Source: an uncultured beta proteobacterium (GTDB lineage Bacteria > Pseudomonadota > Gammaproteobacteria > Burkholderiales > Burkholderiaceae). From it: 64,000 nt of DNA. The notes under the pieces were generated by a model. It worked only from the letters and a program-made list of their open reading frames with translations. It had not been told where the DNA came from and did not search any database. Numbering within the stretch: position 1 is the first letter of the stretch; every line of letters begins with the position of its first letter. Below are positions 1-10,082 of this stretch, piece by piece. Where the stretch lies: the NCBI GenBank assembly GCA_903900805.1, contig CAIUOP010000062.1, positions 1 to 64,000 of the forward strand. The letters run 5' to 3'. Both the position numbers and the translations under genes were made by a program.

Positions 1-1
1 A

Positions 2-658
2 GTAGTAGCCTTTGAAAGAAGCGTACAGGGAACGGGTGCGAGCCGCCGTCTGCGCAATTCCGGAAAAACTCCGGGAATCGTTTACGGTAGTAAAGATGCA
101 GCCGCTGTTATCGAGTTAGACCACAACGCACTGTTTCATGCTCTCCGTAAAGAAGCATTTCACTCATCGATTTTGGATTTAGAAATCGGCGGGAAAATAC
201 AAAAAGTGTTGTTGCGTGACTACCAAATGCATCCATTTAAGCCATTGGTATTGCACATTGACTTTCAGCGCGTATCCGCGACTGAAAAAGTTCATATGCG
301 TGTTCCATTGCACTTCACCAATGCTGAGATTTCAACAGCCGTGAAATTACAAGGTGCTGTCGTTAGCCACATCCTCAATGATCTGGAAATTTCTTGCTTA
401 CCAGCAGACTTGCCAGGTTTCCTTGAAGTGGACTTAAGCAAAATTGAAGTGGGTCACTCCATTCACGCTAAAGACGTTGTATTGCCAAAAGGGGTTACCT
501 TGGTATTGCACGTTGAGCAAGAGAATCCAGTGATTGCAAATGCACGTATTCCGGCTGTTAAAGCTGCTGAGACTGAAGAAGCTGCTCCTGCAGCTGCTGC
601 TGCTCCTGCTGCTGATGCCGCTGCCGCTCCTGCTGCTGCAGGTAAAGATAAGTCTTAA
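2..658 (+). CDS. rplY: 50S ribosomal protein L25/Ctc (5' end cut by window)
   Basis: Binds 5S rRNA in the large ribosomal subunit; the long Ctc form carries a second TL5-type beta domain. The frame is open from base 2, so the start lies just left of the window, and only about two codons seem missing because the visible protein begins VVAFERS followed by the typical [14 protein letters not shown] segment. The first ATG-like start inside the window (TTG at 173) is internal to the L25 domain and is not the real start. About 218 residues are visible, the length of the two-domain form. The last 30 residues are an Ala/Pro-rich low-complexity tail ending GKDKS. A strong terminator follows, and pth is next, as is usual in this family of genomes. 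Confidence 0.93.
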   Translation, partial: VVAFERSVQGTGASRRLRNSGKTPGIVYGSKDAAAVIELDHNALFHALRKEAFHSSILDLEIGGKIQKVLLRDYQMHPFKPLVLHIDFQRVSATEKVHMRVPLHFTNAEISTAVKLQGAVVSHILNDLEISCLPADLPGFLEVDLSKIEVGHSIHAKDVVLPKGVTLVLHVEQENPVIANARIPAVKAAETEEAAPAAAAAPAADAAAAPAAAGKDKS

Positions 659-687
659 TTCACTTAAGCTGCATCCCTTGCATTAAG

Positions 688-715
688 AAGGCCCGCGCAA
701 GCGGGCTTTCTTTTT
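688..715 (+). terminator. Rho-independent terminator after rplY
   Basis: A nine-pair stem (one G-U pair), AAGGCCCGC with GCGGGCTTT, closes a GCAA tetraloop and runs into a T-rich tail (TTTCTTTTT). It lies 30 bases after the rplY stop and before pth, so pth probably has its own promoter or depends on read-through. Confidence 0.85.
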
Positions 716-755
716 ACTTTTTGTAGAAAAGCTTTTAAGTCTTTAAACTCCCATC

Positions 756-2138
<1,383 letters not shown>

Positions 2139-2159
2139 TTATCAGCTACAGGTATGAGT

Positions 2160-2798
2160 TTAGCCTCTTCCACCCCGAAATAGACAAGCTTTTACCTGGC
2201 CCGCCTCTAAGTATTTTCCGCAATGCCAGTCTGGCAGCAGGGCCTCTATCTCCTCGCGAGCACGATTCGAGGGAAATTCGACATAAATGCCACCCCCACC
2301 AGAATCATCGCAAATCCGGCCAGCCTCGATGACGCTCTGATCCAATAGAGCCGAATCTTGAAAAGGGGGGTCAATAAAAATTAAGTTACTTGAATGATTA
2401 GCCTGTTGCTTGAGATATTCGAGACTATCTCTGTGCAAAATTTCTACCTTGCTATTAACGGGTGAAGACTGCAGCAAAGCAAAATTACTCACTAAGCTTG
2501 CGTGGGCTTTTTTATCTTTTTCTAACAACACTACGACATCAGCGCCGCGAGAAGCTGCTTCAAAACCCAATGCCCCAGTGCCAGAAAATAGATCTAGACA
2601 ATGCAGTCCTGTTAGATCTTGACCAAGCCAATTAAACAAAGTTTCCCTCATTCGATCGGTGGTGGGGCGCAATCCAGGCAACTCTAAAACGGTCAATAAG
2701 CGACTTCTCCAAATGCCGCCAATGATTCGCACCTTCTTAGGTGGCTCTACCCTTGAAGTCTTTATAGACCTATTTATTTTTTGCCCCCAACACCACAA
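2160..2798 (-). CDS. rsmD: 16S rRNA (guanine966-N2)-methyltransferase RsmD
   Basis: Methylates N2 of G966 in 16S rRNA of the assembled 30S subunit using S-adenosylmethionine. The SAM-binding motif I is DLFSGTGALGFEA (69-81) and the catalytic amino-methyltransferase motif is DPPF (143-146). PGLRPTTDRMRETLFNW near 41-57 is the family signature. No ATG exists before the conserved RIIGG. The longest start is a TTG at 2798, overlapping the end of the M16 gene by 29 bases; a start at a nearer non-ATG codon cannot be excluded. It is translated as part of the M16-rsmD-coaD run. Confidence 0.93.
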   Translation of the reverse strand: MWCWGQKINRSIKTSRVEPPKKVRIIGGIWRSRLLTVLELPGLRPTTDRMRETLFNWLGQDLTGLHCLDLFSGTGALGFEAASRGADVVVLLEKDKKAHASLVSNFALLQSSPVNSKVEILHRDSLEYLKQQANHSSNLIFIDPPFQDSALLDQSVIEAGRICDDSGGGGIYVEFPSNRAREEIEALLPDWHCGKYLEAGQVKACLFRGGRG

Positions 2799-4107
2799 TC
2801 TTCATTCGATCCATTGCTAGATATTTTTGGAAAGCAGCACTCACTTGCTCCAAAGTAACCGCCTCTACTTGCTTAGTCCAAACCTCCATCGTATCAAGCG
2901 GTAAATCATTCCAAGCAATAGACGAAACGTTATCTAGCAACTTACGATTGTTATCAATACGCAATGGATAGCCGTTTACTAAATTGGATTTCGCAGCAAG
3001 CAACTCTGATGGCAATGGGCCATCAGCAATAAATTTTGCAATCGTTGAGCTCATGACCTCTTGCGCCATGGCAGCCTGATCATTCTTGGTCTGAAGGCCG
3101 GCCCGGAAAATGCCCGTATCTTTACCAGGAATAAAGTAACTAGAGACACTATAGGCAAGTCCACGCTTCTCACGCACCTCTGCCACTAAGCGAGATACAA
3201 AACCACCACCGCCTAATACGTAATTACCAACTAAAAGAGGAAAGTAATCTGGATTGCTGCGCGTTACTGCCGTCATGCCCATCACAATATGCGCCTGCTG
3301 CGTATCAAAAGGGATCTGAATTTCACGCTGTGCCAAGGGCTCTACTGGTGAACGTGGTAACTCTGGTAGCTTGGCAATAGGGTTACCAGACTGAGGAATC
3401 TTTTGCAGTAGAGTCTTCACAATTTCATTGGCTTGGGCTCGATCAACATCACCCACAATGCTCACAATCATGCGATCACTACGATAAAACTGCTGATGAA
3501 ATTGCATTAAATCCTTTGTGTTAACTGCAGCTACTGATTTAACAGTTGGAGTATTTCCAAGGGGGTAATCACCATAGATTGATTTTGTAAAACGACGCTC
3601 TAGTACAAACTCTGGTTTTGTTTCAGCTTCAAGCAAATTAGTCATCGTCCTTTGCTTTTCTCGTTCAACTATTTTTGCGTCATAAATAGGTGAACTTAAC
3701 ATTGCTGCAGCTAATTTCACTGCTCGATCTCGTAAATCTTTTCTGCTTAAGCTACGGATGCGCAAAATAGTGCGTTCGCCACCAACAGATAAGCCAATAT
3801 TGGCACCTAAATCCGCGATCTCATCGGCAATCTGAGCCTCACTAAGAATGCCTTGATCACCTCTGACCCCATAATTCATAAGGGCCGCTACCATGTCGGC
3901 CAATCCGCTCTTGCCAGAGGGGTCAAAGCGATCACCAGCATCAATACTGACTTCAATATCAACCATGGGTAGTGCTTTTGTTTGAACTAAATATCCTTTG
4001 CTACCTTTGAAGCTATCCAGTTTCTCAATTGGCAAAATGGCATGAGCGGTAGCAAGATAACCGAATATAAGGAAGCAAACCAACATACTTTTTTTGAGAG
4101 CATTCAT
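2770..4107 (-). CDS. M16 peptidase-like protein without zinc motif (inactive partner)
   Basis: Pitrilysin/processing-peptidase fold protein of 445 residues with an N-terminal signal peptide (about residues 1-23). Where the active partner has HxxEH, this one reads GLADMVAALMNYG (68-80), so the zinc ligands are gone. It keeps the C-terminal M16 region, including EVREKRGLAYSVSSYF. By analogy with mitochondrial processing peptidase and bacterial M16B heterodimers, it is probably the non-catalytic subunit of a periplasmic protease. Its ATG shares one base with the stop of the upstream catalytic gene (TAATG), which suggests translational coupling and 1:1 production. The substrate is unknown. Confidence 0.85.
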   Translation of the reverse strand: MNALKKSMLVCFLIFGYLATAHAILPIEKLDSFKGSKGYLVQTKALPMVDIEVSIDAGDRFDPSGKSGLADMVAALMNYGVRGDQGILSEAQIADEIADLGANIGLSVGGERTILRIRSLSRKDLRDRAVKLAAAMLSSPIYDAKIVEREKQRTMTNLLEAETKPEFVLERRFTKSIYGDYPLGNTPTVKSVAAVNTKDLMQFHQQFYRSDRMIVSIVGDVDRAQANEIVKTLLQKIPQSGNPIAKLPELPRSPVEPLAQREIQIPFDTQQAHIVMGMTAVTRSNPDYFPLLVGNYVLGGGGFVSRLVAEVREKRGLAYSVSSYFIPGKDTGIFRAGLQTKNDQAAMAQEVMSSTIAKFIADGPLPSELLAAKSNLVNGYPLRIDNNRKLLDNVSSIAWNDLPLDTMEVWTKQVEAVTLEQVSAAFQKYLAMDRMKIVVLGAKNK

Positions 4108-5474
4108 TATTTACTCTCCTTACTAGCTTCGGATTTGCGGGCCTGAGGATCAAGTATGGCAATTGTTAAACCTATATCAACTAAATATTTTTGAGCAACC
4201 GCTTGAACCTGTTCAGGCGTAATCGTTTGCATTTTTTCTAATATGTAGTCGATATCTTTCCAAGAAAAACCTGCCATCTCGGTAGTACCAATTTCCATTG
4301 CTTGGCCGAAAATAGAATCGCGCTTATAAATTTGATCAGAAAGAATGCGTACCTTAATGCGCTTGAGCTCAGATTCTAATATTCCTTTTTGCTTTAACTC
4401 ATCTAAGGCTTTGCGAATACTTGCTTGAGCTTGAGCAACAGTCTTGCCCTTCGCCATGGAAGCGCTGATCAAAAATAATTCTGGGCCACGAGAAATCATG
4501 TCATAAGTGACGCCCACATCATTGACTACTTTTTCCTGTTTAACCAGCGTTCTGTTTAGACGAGCGTTGTCATAGCCATCGAGGACAGCAGTCAGAAGCT
4601 CAAGTGCATAAGGCTCAGGATCATCCAGCTTGCCAGGCTCTAAGCGGGGGACTTTCCAAGCCATAGCCAATTGGGCGCTATCGGCAGGCGCCTTAACCTG
4701 TACTTGCTTAATTCCTTTTTGGGGCGGCTCAATTTGCGGCTTGCGTTCTGGTAACTCTTGCCTTGCAACTGCGCCATAATGTTTTTCGACTGCCTTCAGA
4801 ATTTGCTTAGGATCGACATCGCCAGCAATCACTACAGTTGCATTATTGGGCGCATACCAGTTGCGATACCAGTCACGCGCATCAGCGGCCTTCATATTTT
4901 GTAAATCATTCATCCAGCCAACTACCGGGTGACGATAAGGCGAACTCATATAAGCAGTTGCCATCAGTGATTCATATAAGAGACTGCTGGGATTGTCTTC
5001 GGTTCGCAAGCGGCGCTCTTCGATTACCACCTGAATCTCTTTTAAGAATTCAGCATCGTCAAAATTAAGATTAGACATACGATCTGCTTCAAGCTTGATC
5101 ACTTCATCCAACTTCGATTTTTCGGCTTGCTGAAAGTAGGCCGTGTAATCGCGAGATGTAAATGCATTCTCGCGTCCACCAACAGCAGCCACCAATCGAG
5201 AGAATTCTCCGGACTTCACTTTATGAGTTCCCTTAAACATCATGTGTTCAAGAACGTGGGCGACACCAGTGCGACCATTTACCTCATCCATTGAACCGGC
5301 GCGATACCAAACCATATGGGCGACAGTGGGAGCGCGATGATCCTCGCGAACAATGAGTTTTAATCCATTGCTGAGCAAGAATTCGTGAGTATCCGCAGAA
5401 TTGCTACTAGCAGCCCAAGATAATGGGGCGTAGAGCAAGAATAGAAAGCAAATTCGGAGTAAATTGGAACGCAT
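4107..5474 (-). CDS. M16 family zinc peptidase (catalytic partner)
   Basis: Periplasmic zinc-dependent protease of 455 residues. A signal peptide covers about residues 1-21 (ending SWAA). The inverted zinc motif HVLEH is at 73-77, with the third ligand expected at E153, exactly 76 residues after H77. RENAFTSRDYTAYF (101-114) is another typical M16 stretch. It is first in the run with the non-catalytic M16 gene, rsmD and coaD, and is divergent from ftsY across 63 bases. M16 pairs beside ftsY and rsmD are common in betaproteobacteria. The natural substrate cannot be told from sequence. Confidence 0.9.
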   Translation of the reverse strand: MRSNLLRICFLFLLYAPLSWAASSNSADTHEFLLSNGLKLIVREDHRAPTVAHMVWYRAGSMDEVNGRTGVAHVLEHMMFKGTHKVKSGEFSRLVAAVGGRENAFTSRDYTAYFQQAEKSKLDEVIKLEADRMSNLNFDDAEFLKEIQVVIEERRLRTEDNPSSLLYESLMATAYMSSPYRHPVVGWMNDLQNMKAADARDWYRNWYAPNNATVVIAGDVDPKQILKAVEKHYGAVARQELPERKPQIEPPQKGIKQVQVKAPADSAQLAMAWKVPRLEPGKLDDPEPYALELLTAVLDGYDNARLNRTLVKQEKVVNDVGVTYDMISRGPELFLISASMAKGKTVAQAQASIRKALDELKQKGILESELKRIKVRILSDQIYKRDSIFGQAMEIGTTEMAGFSWKDIDYILEKMQTITPEQVQAVAQKYLVDIGLTIAILDPQARKSEASKESK

Positions 5475-5537
5475 CTGCTAAATCACCATATCCCAAAAAT
5501 TAAATTGATAAGATGCAAGGTTTAAATTGTATCGATT

Positions 5538-6428
5538 ATGTTCGGCTTACGTAAAACTCTCGGATCCCTTTTTAAATCAAGCAAAACGGATGAAGCTTGG
5601 TTTGATGCATTGGAAGAATCGCTGATTCAAAGTGATGTGGGTTTACCCACGACTGAACAGTTGATTGGCAAGCTACGTAAAGCAGCTAAATCTGAAAAAG
5701 CCTCCAGCGCACAAGAGCTCCAAGCGCTTCTTATTGGCGAAGTCAGCGCTCTACTAAAGGCCTTAGAGCCCTCACCAAACCCACTCTTTGACTCTAGTAA
5801 ATCTAATATCCCAGAAGTCTGGTTGGTAGTAGGGGTAAATGGGGCCGGCAAGACAACTACCATTGGCAAGCTCTGTCGGCTTTTTCAGTCTCAGGGCAAA
5901 TCAGTCCTCCTGGCTGCAGGCGATACCTTTAGGGCCGCCGCACGCAATCAATTACAAGAATGGGGTGGTCGCAATCAAGTAGATGTCATTACCCAAGAAG
6001 GCGGAGATGCCGCCGCGGTTGCTCACGATGCTATTCATGCCGCGATCTCGCGCAAAAGCGATATCTTGATCATTGATACTGCCGGTCGCCTTGCTACCCA
6101 AGACCACCTCATGGAAGAACTGAAGAAGGTCAAACGCGTCATCGCTAAGGCCCTTCCTGGGGCGCCTCACCACACTTTGCTAGTACTTGATGGCAATACT
6201 GGTCAAAATGGTTTAAGCCAAGTGAAGGCCTTTCATACAGCCTTAGGTCTTACTGGAATCATTGTTACTAAGCTCGATGGCACCGCTAAGGGCGGTGTTA
6301 TCTGCGCTCTGGCACACACCCTCCAAGATGGCCCAAAACCAGCGGTCTTAGCCCTTGGCAAAGGGGAAGGAATTGATGATTTAGCCCCATTCACAGCGGG
6401 GCAATATTCATCAGAATTATTCAATTAA
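5538..6428 (+). CDS. ftsY: Signal recognition particle receptor FtsY
   Basis: SRP receptor GTPase that docks ribosome-SRP complexes at the inner membrane for co-translational insertion. The NG domain is complete: an N helical bundle at about 1-80, G1 GVNGAGKTT (99-107), DTAGR (180-184) and TKLDG (244-248). At 296 residues it lacks the long acidic A domain of E. coli FtsY, as is normal for compact versions in this group. ATG at 5538 begins MFGLRKTL. It is transcribed away from the M16 genes and toward rpoH, 90 bases before rpoH begins. Confidence 0.95.
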   Translation: MFGLRKTLGSLFKSSKTDEAWFDALEESLIQSDVGLPTTEQLIGKLRKAAKSEKASSAQELQALLIGEVSALLKALEPSPNPLFDSSKSNIPEVWLVVGVNGAGKTTTIGKLCRLFQSQGKSVLLAAGDTFRAAARNQLQEWGGRNQVDVITQEGGDAAAVAHDAIHAAISRKSDILIIDTAGRLATQDHLMEELKKVKRVIAKALPGAPHHTLLVLDGNTGQNGLSQVKAFHTALGLTGIIVTKLDGTAKGGVICALAHTLQDGPKPAVLALGKGEGIDDLAPFTAGQYSSELFN

Positions 6429-6456
6429 ATCAGCTACTTAGTAACTATATAAACCC

Positions 6457-6483
6457 TTAGCACTCTCTTGACAGGAGTGCTAA
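6457..6483. promoter_or_regulatory. CIRCE operator (HrcA binding site) upstream of rpoH
   Basis: The sequence reads TTAGCACTC, nine bases, then GAGTGCTAA, which matches the CIRCE consensus at all 18 arm positions with the exact nine-base spacer. CIRCE is the operator of the heat-shock repressor HrcA. It ends 35 bases before the rpoH ATG. A TTGACA -35 element lies inside the spacer, so bound HrcA would block RNA polymerase. Confidence 0.95.
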
Positions 6484-6497
6484 AATAGACTTCTATT
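6468..6497 (+). promoter_or_regulatory. Probable sigma-70 promoter of rpoH, overlapping CIRCE
   Basis: A perfect -35 hexamer TTGACA at 6468-6473 lies within the CIRCE spacer. A weak -10 TCTATT follows at 6492-6497 with an 18-base spacer. Placement gives a short leader before the rpoH start at 6519. The -10 is poor, so the exact start point is uncertain. Confidence 0.6.
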
Positions 6498-6518
6498 AAC
6501 GCCACATATTGATAAAAA

Positions 6519-7448
6519 ATGCTTAGACAGAAATCTAACAAACCGAATACGCAAAGACTGCCTGTGATGCAGACTGCGACGGCGTCTACATTTCCGATGC
6601 TGCCATCTCTTGGGGTTGGCACTCTTGATTCTTACATTGCGTACGTTAATCGCGTACCCATGCTGAGCGCTGCGGAAGAGTTACATCTTGCGCAGGAATT
6701 TCGTCGTACTGAAAATGTTGATGCTGCTAGAACTTTAGTGCTCTCACATTTACGTCTCGTTGTTTCTGTTGCTCGCCAATATCTTGGATATGGCATTCCA
6801 CATGCAGACTTAATTCAAGAAGGCAACATCGGCTTGATGAAAGCCGTTAAACGCTACGACCCAAATAATGGGGCTCGTTTAGTGTCTTATGCCATCCATT
6901 GGATCAAAGCTGAGATTCATGAGTACATTCTCAAGAATTGGCGCTTAGTCAAAATGGCAACCACGAAAGCGCAACGTAAGTTGTTCTTTAACTTACGTAG
7001 CAATAAACCCACTTTGAGCGCACTCACCCCTAGTGAAATCGCTGCTCTAGCAAAAGCGCTAGATGTCAAAGGTTCAGACGTTAAAGAAATGGAAATGCGT
7101 CTTGCTGGTGGTGATATTGCTCTTGAAGGTGATGATACTAATGAAGATGTAGCCTATGCACCGATTCAATGGCTTGCCGATAACAGCCAAGAGCCGACGG
7201 AACGCATTGCCAGCAATGAAGCTGATGCGCTGCAAGGCCCTAAGTTAGATCAAGCTTTGATGACCTTAGACGAGCGTAGCCGCAATATTGTTCAGTCTCG
7301 CTGGCTAGCAATGGATGCCGAGGGTAAGGGCACAAAAACATTGCATGATCTTGCCGATGAGTATGGCATCTCAGCTGAACGCGTGCGTCAAATTGAGGCA
7401 GCTGCTCTCAAAAAGATGCGCGGCGTATTGCAAGCCGAAGCAGCCTAA
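6519..7448 (+). CDS. rpoH: RNA polymerase heat-shock sigma factor RpoH (sigma-32)
   Basis: Alternative sigma factor directing polymerase to heat-shock promoters. The protein is 309 residues. Sigma region 2 is seen around 72-140 (LVVSVARQYLGYGIPHADLIQ and the RYDPNNGARLVSYA segment). The RpoH-specific box QRKLFFNLR is at 152-160, which separates it from RpoD and RpoS. A region 4.2 helix-turn-helix lies near the C-terminus (LADEYGISAERVRQIE). The ATG at 6519 has a poor Shine-Dalgarno, and M17 is an alternative start. A perfect CIRCE operator precedes it, so sigma-32 production is probably repressed by HrcA. Confidence 0.95.
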   Translation: MLRQKSNKPNTQRLPVMQTATASTFPMLPSLGVGTLDSYIAYVNRVPMLSAAEELHLAQEFRRTENVDAARTLVLSHLRLVVSVARQYLGYGIPHADLIQEGNIGLMKAVKRYDPNNGARLVSYAIHWIKAEIHEYILKNWRLVKMATTKAQRKLFFNLRSNKPTLSALTPSEIAALAKALDVKGSDVKEMEMRLAGGDIALEGDDTNEDVAYAPIQWLADNSQEPTERIASNEADALQGPKLDQALMTLDERSRNIVQSRWLAMDAEGKGTKTLHDLADEYGISAERVRQIEAAALKKMRGVLQAEAA

Positions 7449-7475
7449 ACAGCTTTAGCCACTAGTAGCACTCTC

Positions 7476-8066
7476 TTACTTCAATAACTCCTTCAAGTCA
7501 TGTGCCAAGGTCTCAGGACCTTGAGCATGCTTGATGTATAAACGCAAGCGGCCATCTGGATCAAATGCATAGCTGCCTGCTGTGTGATCCATCGTATAAG
7601 AACCAGGGCTGGTGCCTGGTACCTTCTTGTAATAAATCTTGAAGTCTTTGCCGATCTTTTCTAAAGCAGCATCATCAGTCGGACGTAGCCCCAAGAAACG
7701 CGGATCAAATGCGGGAACATACTGCTTCAAAATCGCAGCAGTATCTCGCTCAGGATCAACGGTCACAAAAAGTACCTGCACCTTATCTGATTGAGGCCCC
7801 AAAATCGTCATCACTTGCTGCATCTCAGTCAAAGTCGTTGGACAAATATCAGGGCACTGTGTGTAGCCAAAGAACATCACTACTACTTTGCCCTTAAAGT
7901 CTGCCAGCGTTCTTACCTTACCGTCTGGATCTAGCAAACTAAAGTTCTTGCCAAAAGCGGTGCTCCCGGTGATATCAATATTCTTAAATTCTGGCTTTGG
8001 ACTACATGCCGTCAAAATTAAAAATAGAGCAGCAATACAACAGGAACGTAAAAAGGTGGTATTCAT
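7476..8066 (-). CDS. SCO1/SenC family copper chaperone lipoprotein
   Basis: Delivers copper to the CuA site of cytochrome c oxidase subunit II at the outer face of the inner membrane. With the ATG at 8066 the protein is 196 residues. It has a lipoprotein signal (LTAC, lipidated C21), the copper motif CPDIC (C71, C75) and the third ligand H161 in MDHTAGSY. A longer reading frame extends to 8102 but would overlap ctaB and spoil the signal peptide, so the inner ATG, one base past the ctaB stop, is preferred. Last gene of the SURF1-ctaA-ctaB assembly operon. Confidence 0.93.
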   Translation of the reverse strand: MNTTFLRSCCIAALFLILTACSPKPEFKNIDITGSTAFGKNFSLLDPDGKVRTLADFKGKVVVMFFGYTQCPDICPTTLTEMQQVMTILGPQSDKVQVLFVTVDPERDTAAILKQYVPAFDPRFLGLRPTDDAALEKIGKDFKIYYKKVPGTSPGSYTMDHTAGSYAFDPDGRLRLYIKHAQGPETLAHDLKELLK

Positions 8067-8067
8067 C

Positions 8068-8961
8068 TTAGAGGAAGTAGTGATCAATGAGTAGTGCCGC
8101 AAACAGCAAAGACAAATAGGTAATTGAAAAGCGGAACGTTTTTTTAGCTAAAGCATCGCTATAGGAAATAAATAAAGCGATGGCATAGCCCAAGAAGATG
8201 AACCCAAGAATAGTGGCAGAAACTAAATACACCATACCACTCATGCCGTAGATATAGGGCAGCAGCGTCGCTGCAATCAATATCAGGGTGTACAAAAGAA
8301 TGTTCAGCACCGTAAAGCGCTCACCATGTGTGACTGGCAGCATCGGTAAACCCGACTGCACGTAGTCTTCCCGACGATACAAAGCTAGGGCCCAAAAATG
8401 GGGCGGCGTCCAAGCAAAAATAATCAATACCAAGAGCCAGGCTTCAGCGGGTACTGTATTCGTTACTGCTGCCCATCCGAGCGCTGGAGGCATTGCTCCA
8501 GAGAGGCCGCCGATCACAATATTCTGAGGTGTTGCTGGCTTTAGTAACCAGGTATAAATCACCGCATAACCCACAAAGGTCGCTAAGGTTAGCCACATCG
8601 TCAGTGGATTGCAAAAGTTCCACAAAATAATCATTCCAAGTGAGCCCAGAATGATCGAGAAGACAATAATCTGAAACGGGGTCACCTGACCGGTTGCTGA
8701 TGGACGCCAAGAGGTGCGCCTCATCTTTGCATCTACTGCCTGCTCAATTAAACAGTTCACAGCAAACGCTGCGCCTGCTAATAACCAAATACCAATCACT
8801 CCACCAATGAGAACAGGATAAGGAACCATTCCGGGAGTAGCCAGAAACATGCCAATCAGGGCGCAAAAAACCGCGAGTTGAGTCACTCTGGGCTTGGTCA
8901 AAACCCAGTATTGACGCCAACGCGGCATTACCGCCGGCCTTAATGTTTGAGGTGTACTCAT
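8068..8961 (-). CDS. ctaB: Protoheme IX farnesyltransferase (heme O synthase)
   Basis: Adds a farnesyl group to heme b to make heme O, the precursor of heme A for the aa3 oxidase. It is a polytopic inner-membrane prenyltransferase of 297 residues. The allylic diphosphate motif is N69-xxx-E73-xxx-D77 in [15 protein letters not shown]. The open frame runs back to 9252, but that extension is not family-like. The ATG at 8961 gives MSTPQTLRP and overlaps the ctaA stop by four bases (ATGA), a coupled start. Synonym cyoE. Confidence 0.94.
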   Translation of the reverse strand: MSTPQTLRPAVMPRWRQYWVLTKPRVTQLAVFCALIGMFLATPGMVPYPVLIGGVIGIWLLAGAAFAVNCLIEQAVDAKMRRTSWRPSATGQVTPFQIIVFSIILGSLGMIILWNFCNPLTMWLTLATFVGYAVIYTWLLKPATPQNIVIGGLSGAMPPALGWAAVTNTVPAEAWLLVLIIFAWTPPHFWALALYRREDYVQSGLPMLPVTHGERFTVLNILLYTLILIAATLLPYIYGMSGMVYLVSATILGFIFLGYAIALFISYSDALAKKTFRFSITYLSLLFAALLIDHYFL

Positions 8962-10082
8962 AACTTTGCCATTCTCTTTTGGGCGGCTGAGTGCCAAGAT
9001 GCCCAATAACTCATTCTGACTAAACAGAATACTAGAGCTGCTGAACCAGCGGTATGTAATAGAGCAGCTAATAATGGCCACTGAAATACGACGTTTGAGA
9101 TTCCGGTTACGACTTGTAGCAAAAGTATCGCCAGTAAAAGCTTTGCATAGCTCCCAAGGCCTGTTAAAGCCGGGTTTGTCAATTGCAAAGCTTTCCAGCC
9201 CAATACACCCAAGATAATCAAAACTGCGACAGCAAAGAGACGATGCGCCCAATGAATGGTTTGTAACGCTGTTGGAGAAATAAATTCACCTTGAGCATTA
9301 AGACCCAATTGACGCCAAAGCGTAAAGCCTTCCCCCCAATTGGTTTCTGGCCATACGCTTCCTAGACAAGTTGGAAAATCAGGACAAGCTAATACAGCGT
9401 AATTGGTGCTGACCCAAGCGCCTAAAAAGATTTGGATAGAAAGTACTATAAAAGCAATGAGTAATAGTTGGGCCGGCAAAGGACGAATGCGCAGAATATG
9501 AACCGAAGAGCTCTGTTCCCAGGATTGCTGAGCATAGATCGTTAAACAAGCCAATAAAAGCAAAGCGAGCATCAAATGCATCGTCACAATGATGGGCTGT
9601 AATTTCAGAGTTACGGTCCAAGCACCAAATGCCCCCTGTATACATACCAGCAAGAGCAAGCCTAAGCTGCAAAGCAAAGGAAATTTTCCTAAGGACTTCA
9701 GCTTACTGAAAGCCACGCCTACTTGCACCAAAATTAAGGCACCCACCGTCATTGCAAGATAACGATGAATCATCTCTATCCAAGCCTTGATCACCGTGAC
9801 GGGTCCACTAGGCATGGCAGCTTCAGCTTGCGCAATTTCTCCAAGAGCATGAAAAGGATTGGAGGCGCCATAACAACCCGGCCAATCAGGACAGCCAAGG
9901 CCTGAGTCTGTCAGGCGGGTAAACGCACCAAACACAATCAGATCGAAAGTCATAAACACCAATACCCAATTGAGCTTTTGGAAAAAGCTATATCCTGGTC
10001 TTGTCCAAAGATAAACTAATGGCAGGCCAGCAAATACAATTGCTATGGCAGCTAACTCCAAGAACAAAACAAAAGCGGGCAT
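8958..10082 (-). CDS. ctaA: Heme A synthase (COX15/CtaA)
   Basis: Oxidises heme O to heme A in the inner membrane. The 374-residue protein has about eight hydrophobic segments. Conserved His-bearing segments include [35 protein letters not shown] and LLHTAGSA, as expected for heme ligands. A cysteine pair appears in the [12 protein letters not shown] loop and again in the [10 protein letters not shown] loop. Its ATG shares a base with the stop of the upstream Sco-like gene (TAATG) and its stop overlaps the ctaB start, so the operon is tightly coupled. Confidence 0.94.
   Translation of the reverse strand: MPAFVLFLELAAIAIVFAGLPLVYLWTRPGYSFFQKLNWVLVFMTFDLIVFGAFTRLTDSGLGCPDWPGCYGASNPFHALGEIAQAEAAMPSGPVTVIKAWIEMIHRYLAMTVGALILVQVGVAFSKLKSLGKFPLLCSLGLLLLVCIQGAFGAWTVTLKLQPIIVTMHLMLALLLLACLTIYAQQSWEQSSSVHILRIRPLPAQLLLIAFIVLSIQIFLGAWVSTNYAVLACPDFPTCLGSVWPETNWGEGFTLWRQLGLNAQGEFISPTALQTIHWAHRLFAVAVLIILGVLGWKALQLTNPALTGLGSYAKLLLAILLLQVVTGISNVVFQWPLLAALLHTAGSAALVFCLVRMSYWASWHSAAQKRMAKL

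Noticed and set aside
8967-9252. Extended start of heme O synthase to 9252
   Set aside because: The extra residues lie inside ctaA and are not family-like; the ATG at 8961 overlaps the ctaA stop in the usual ATGA way.
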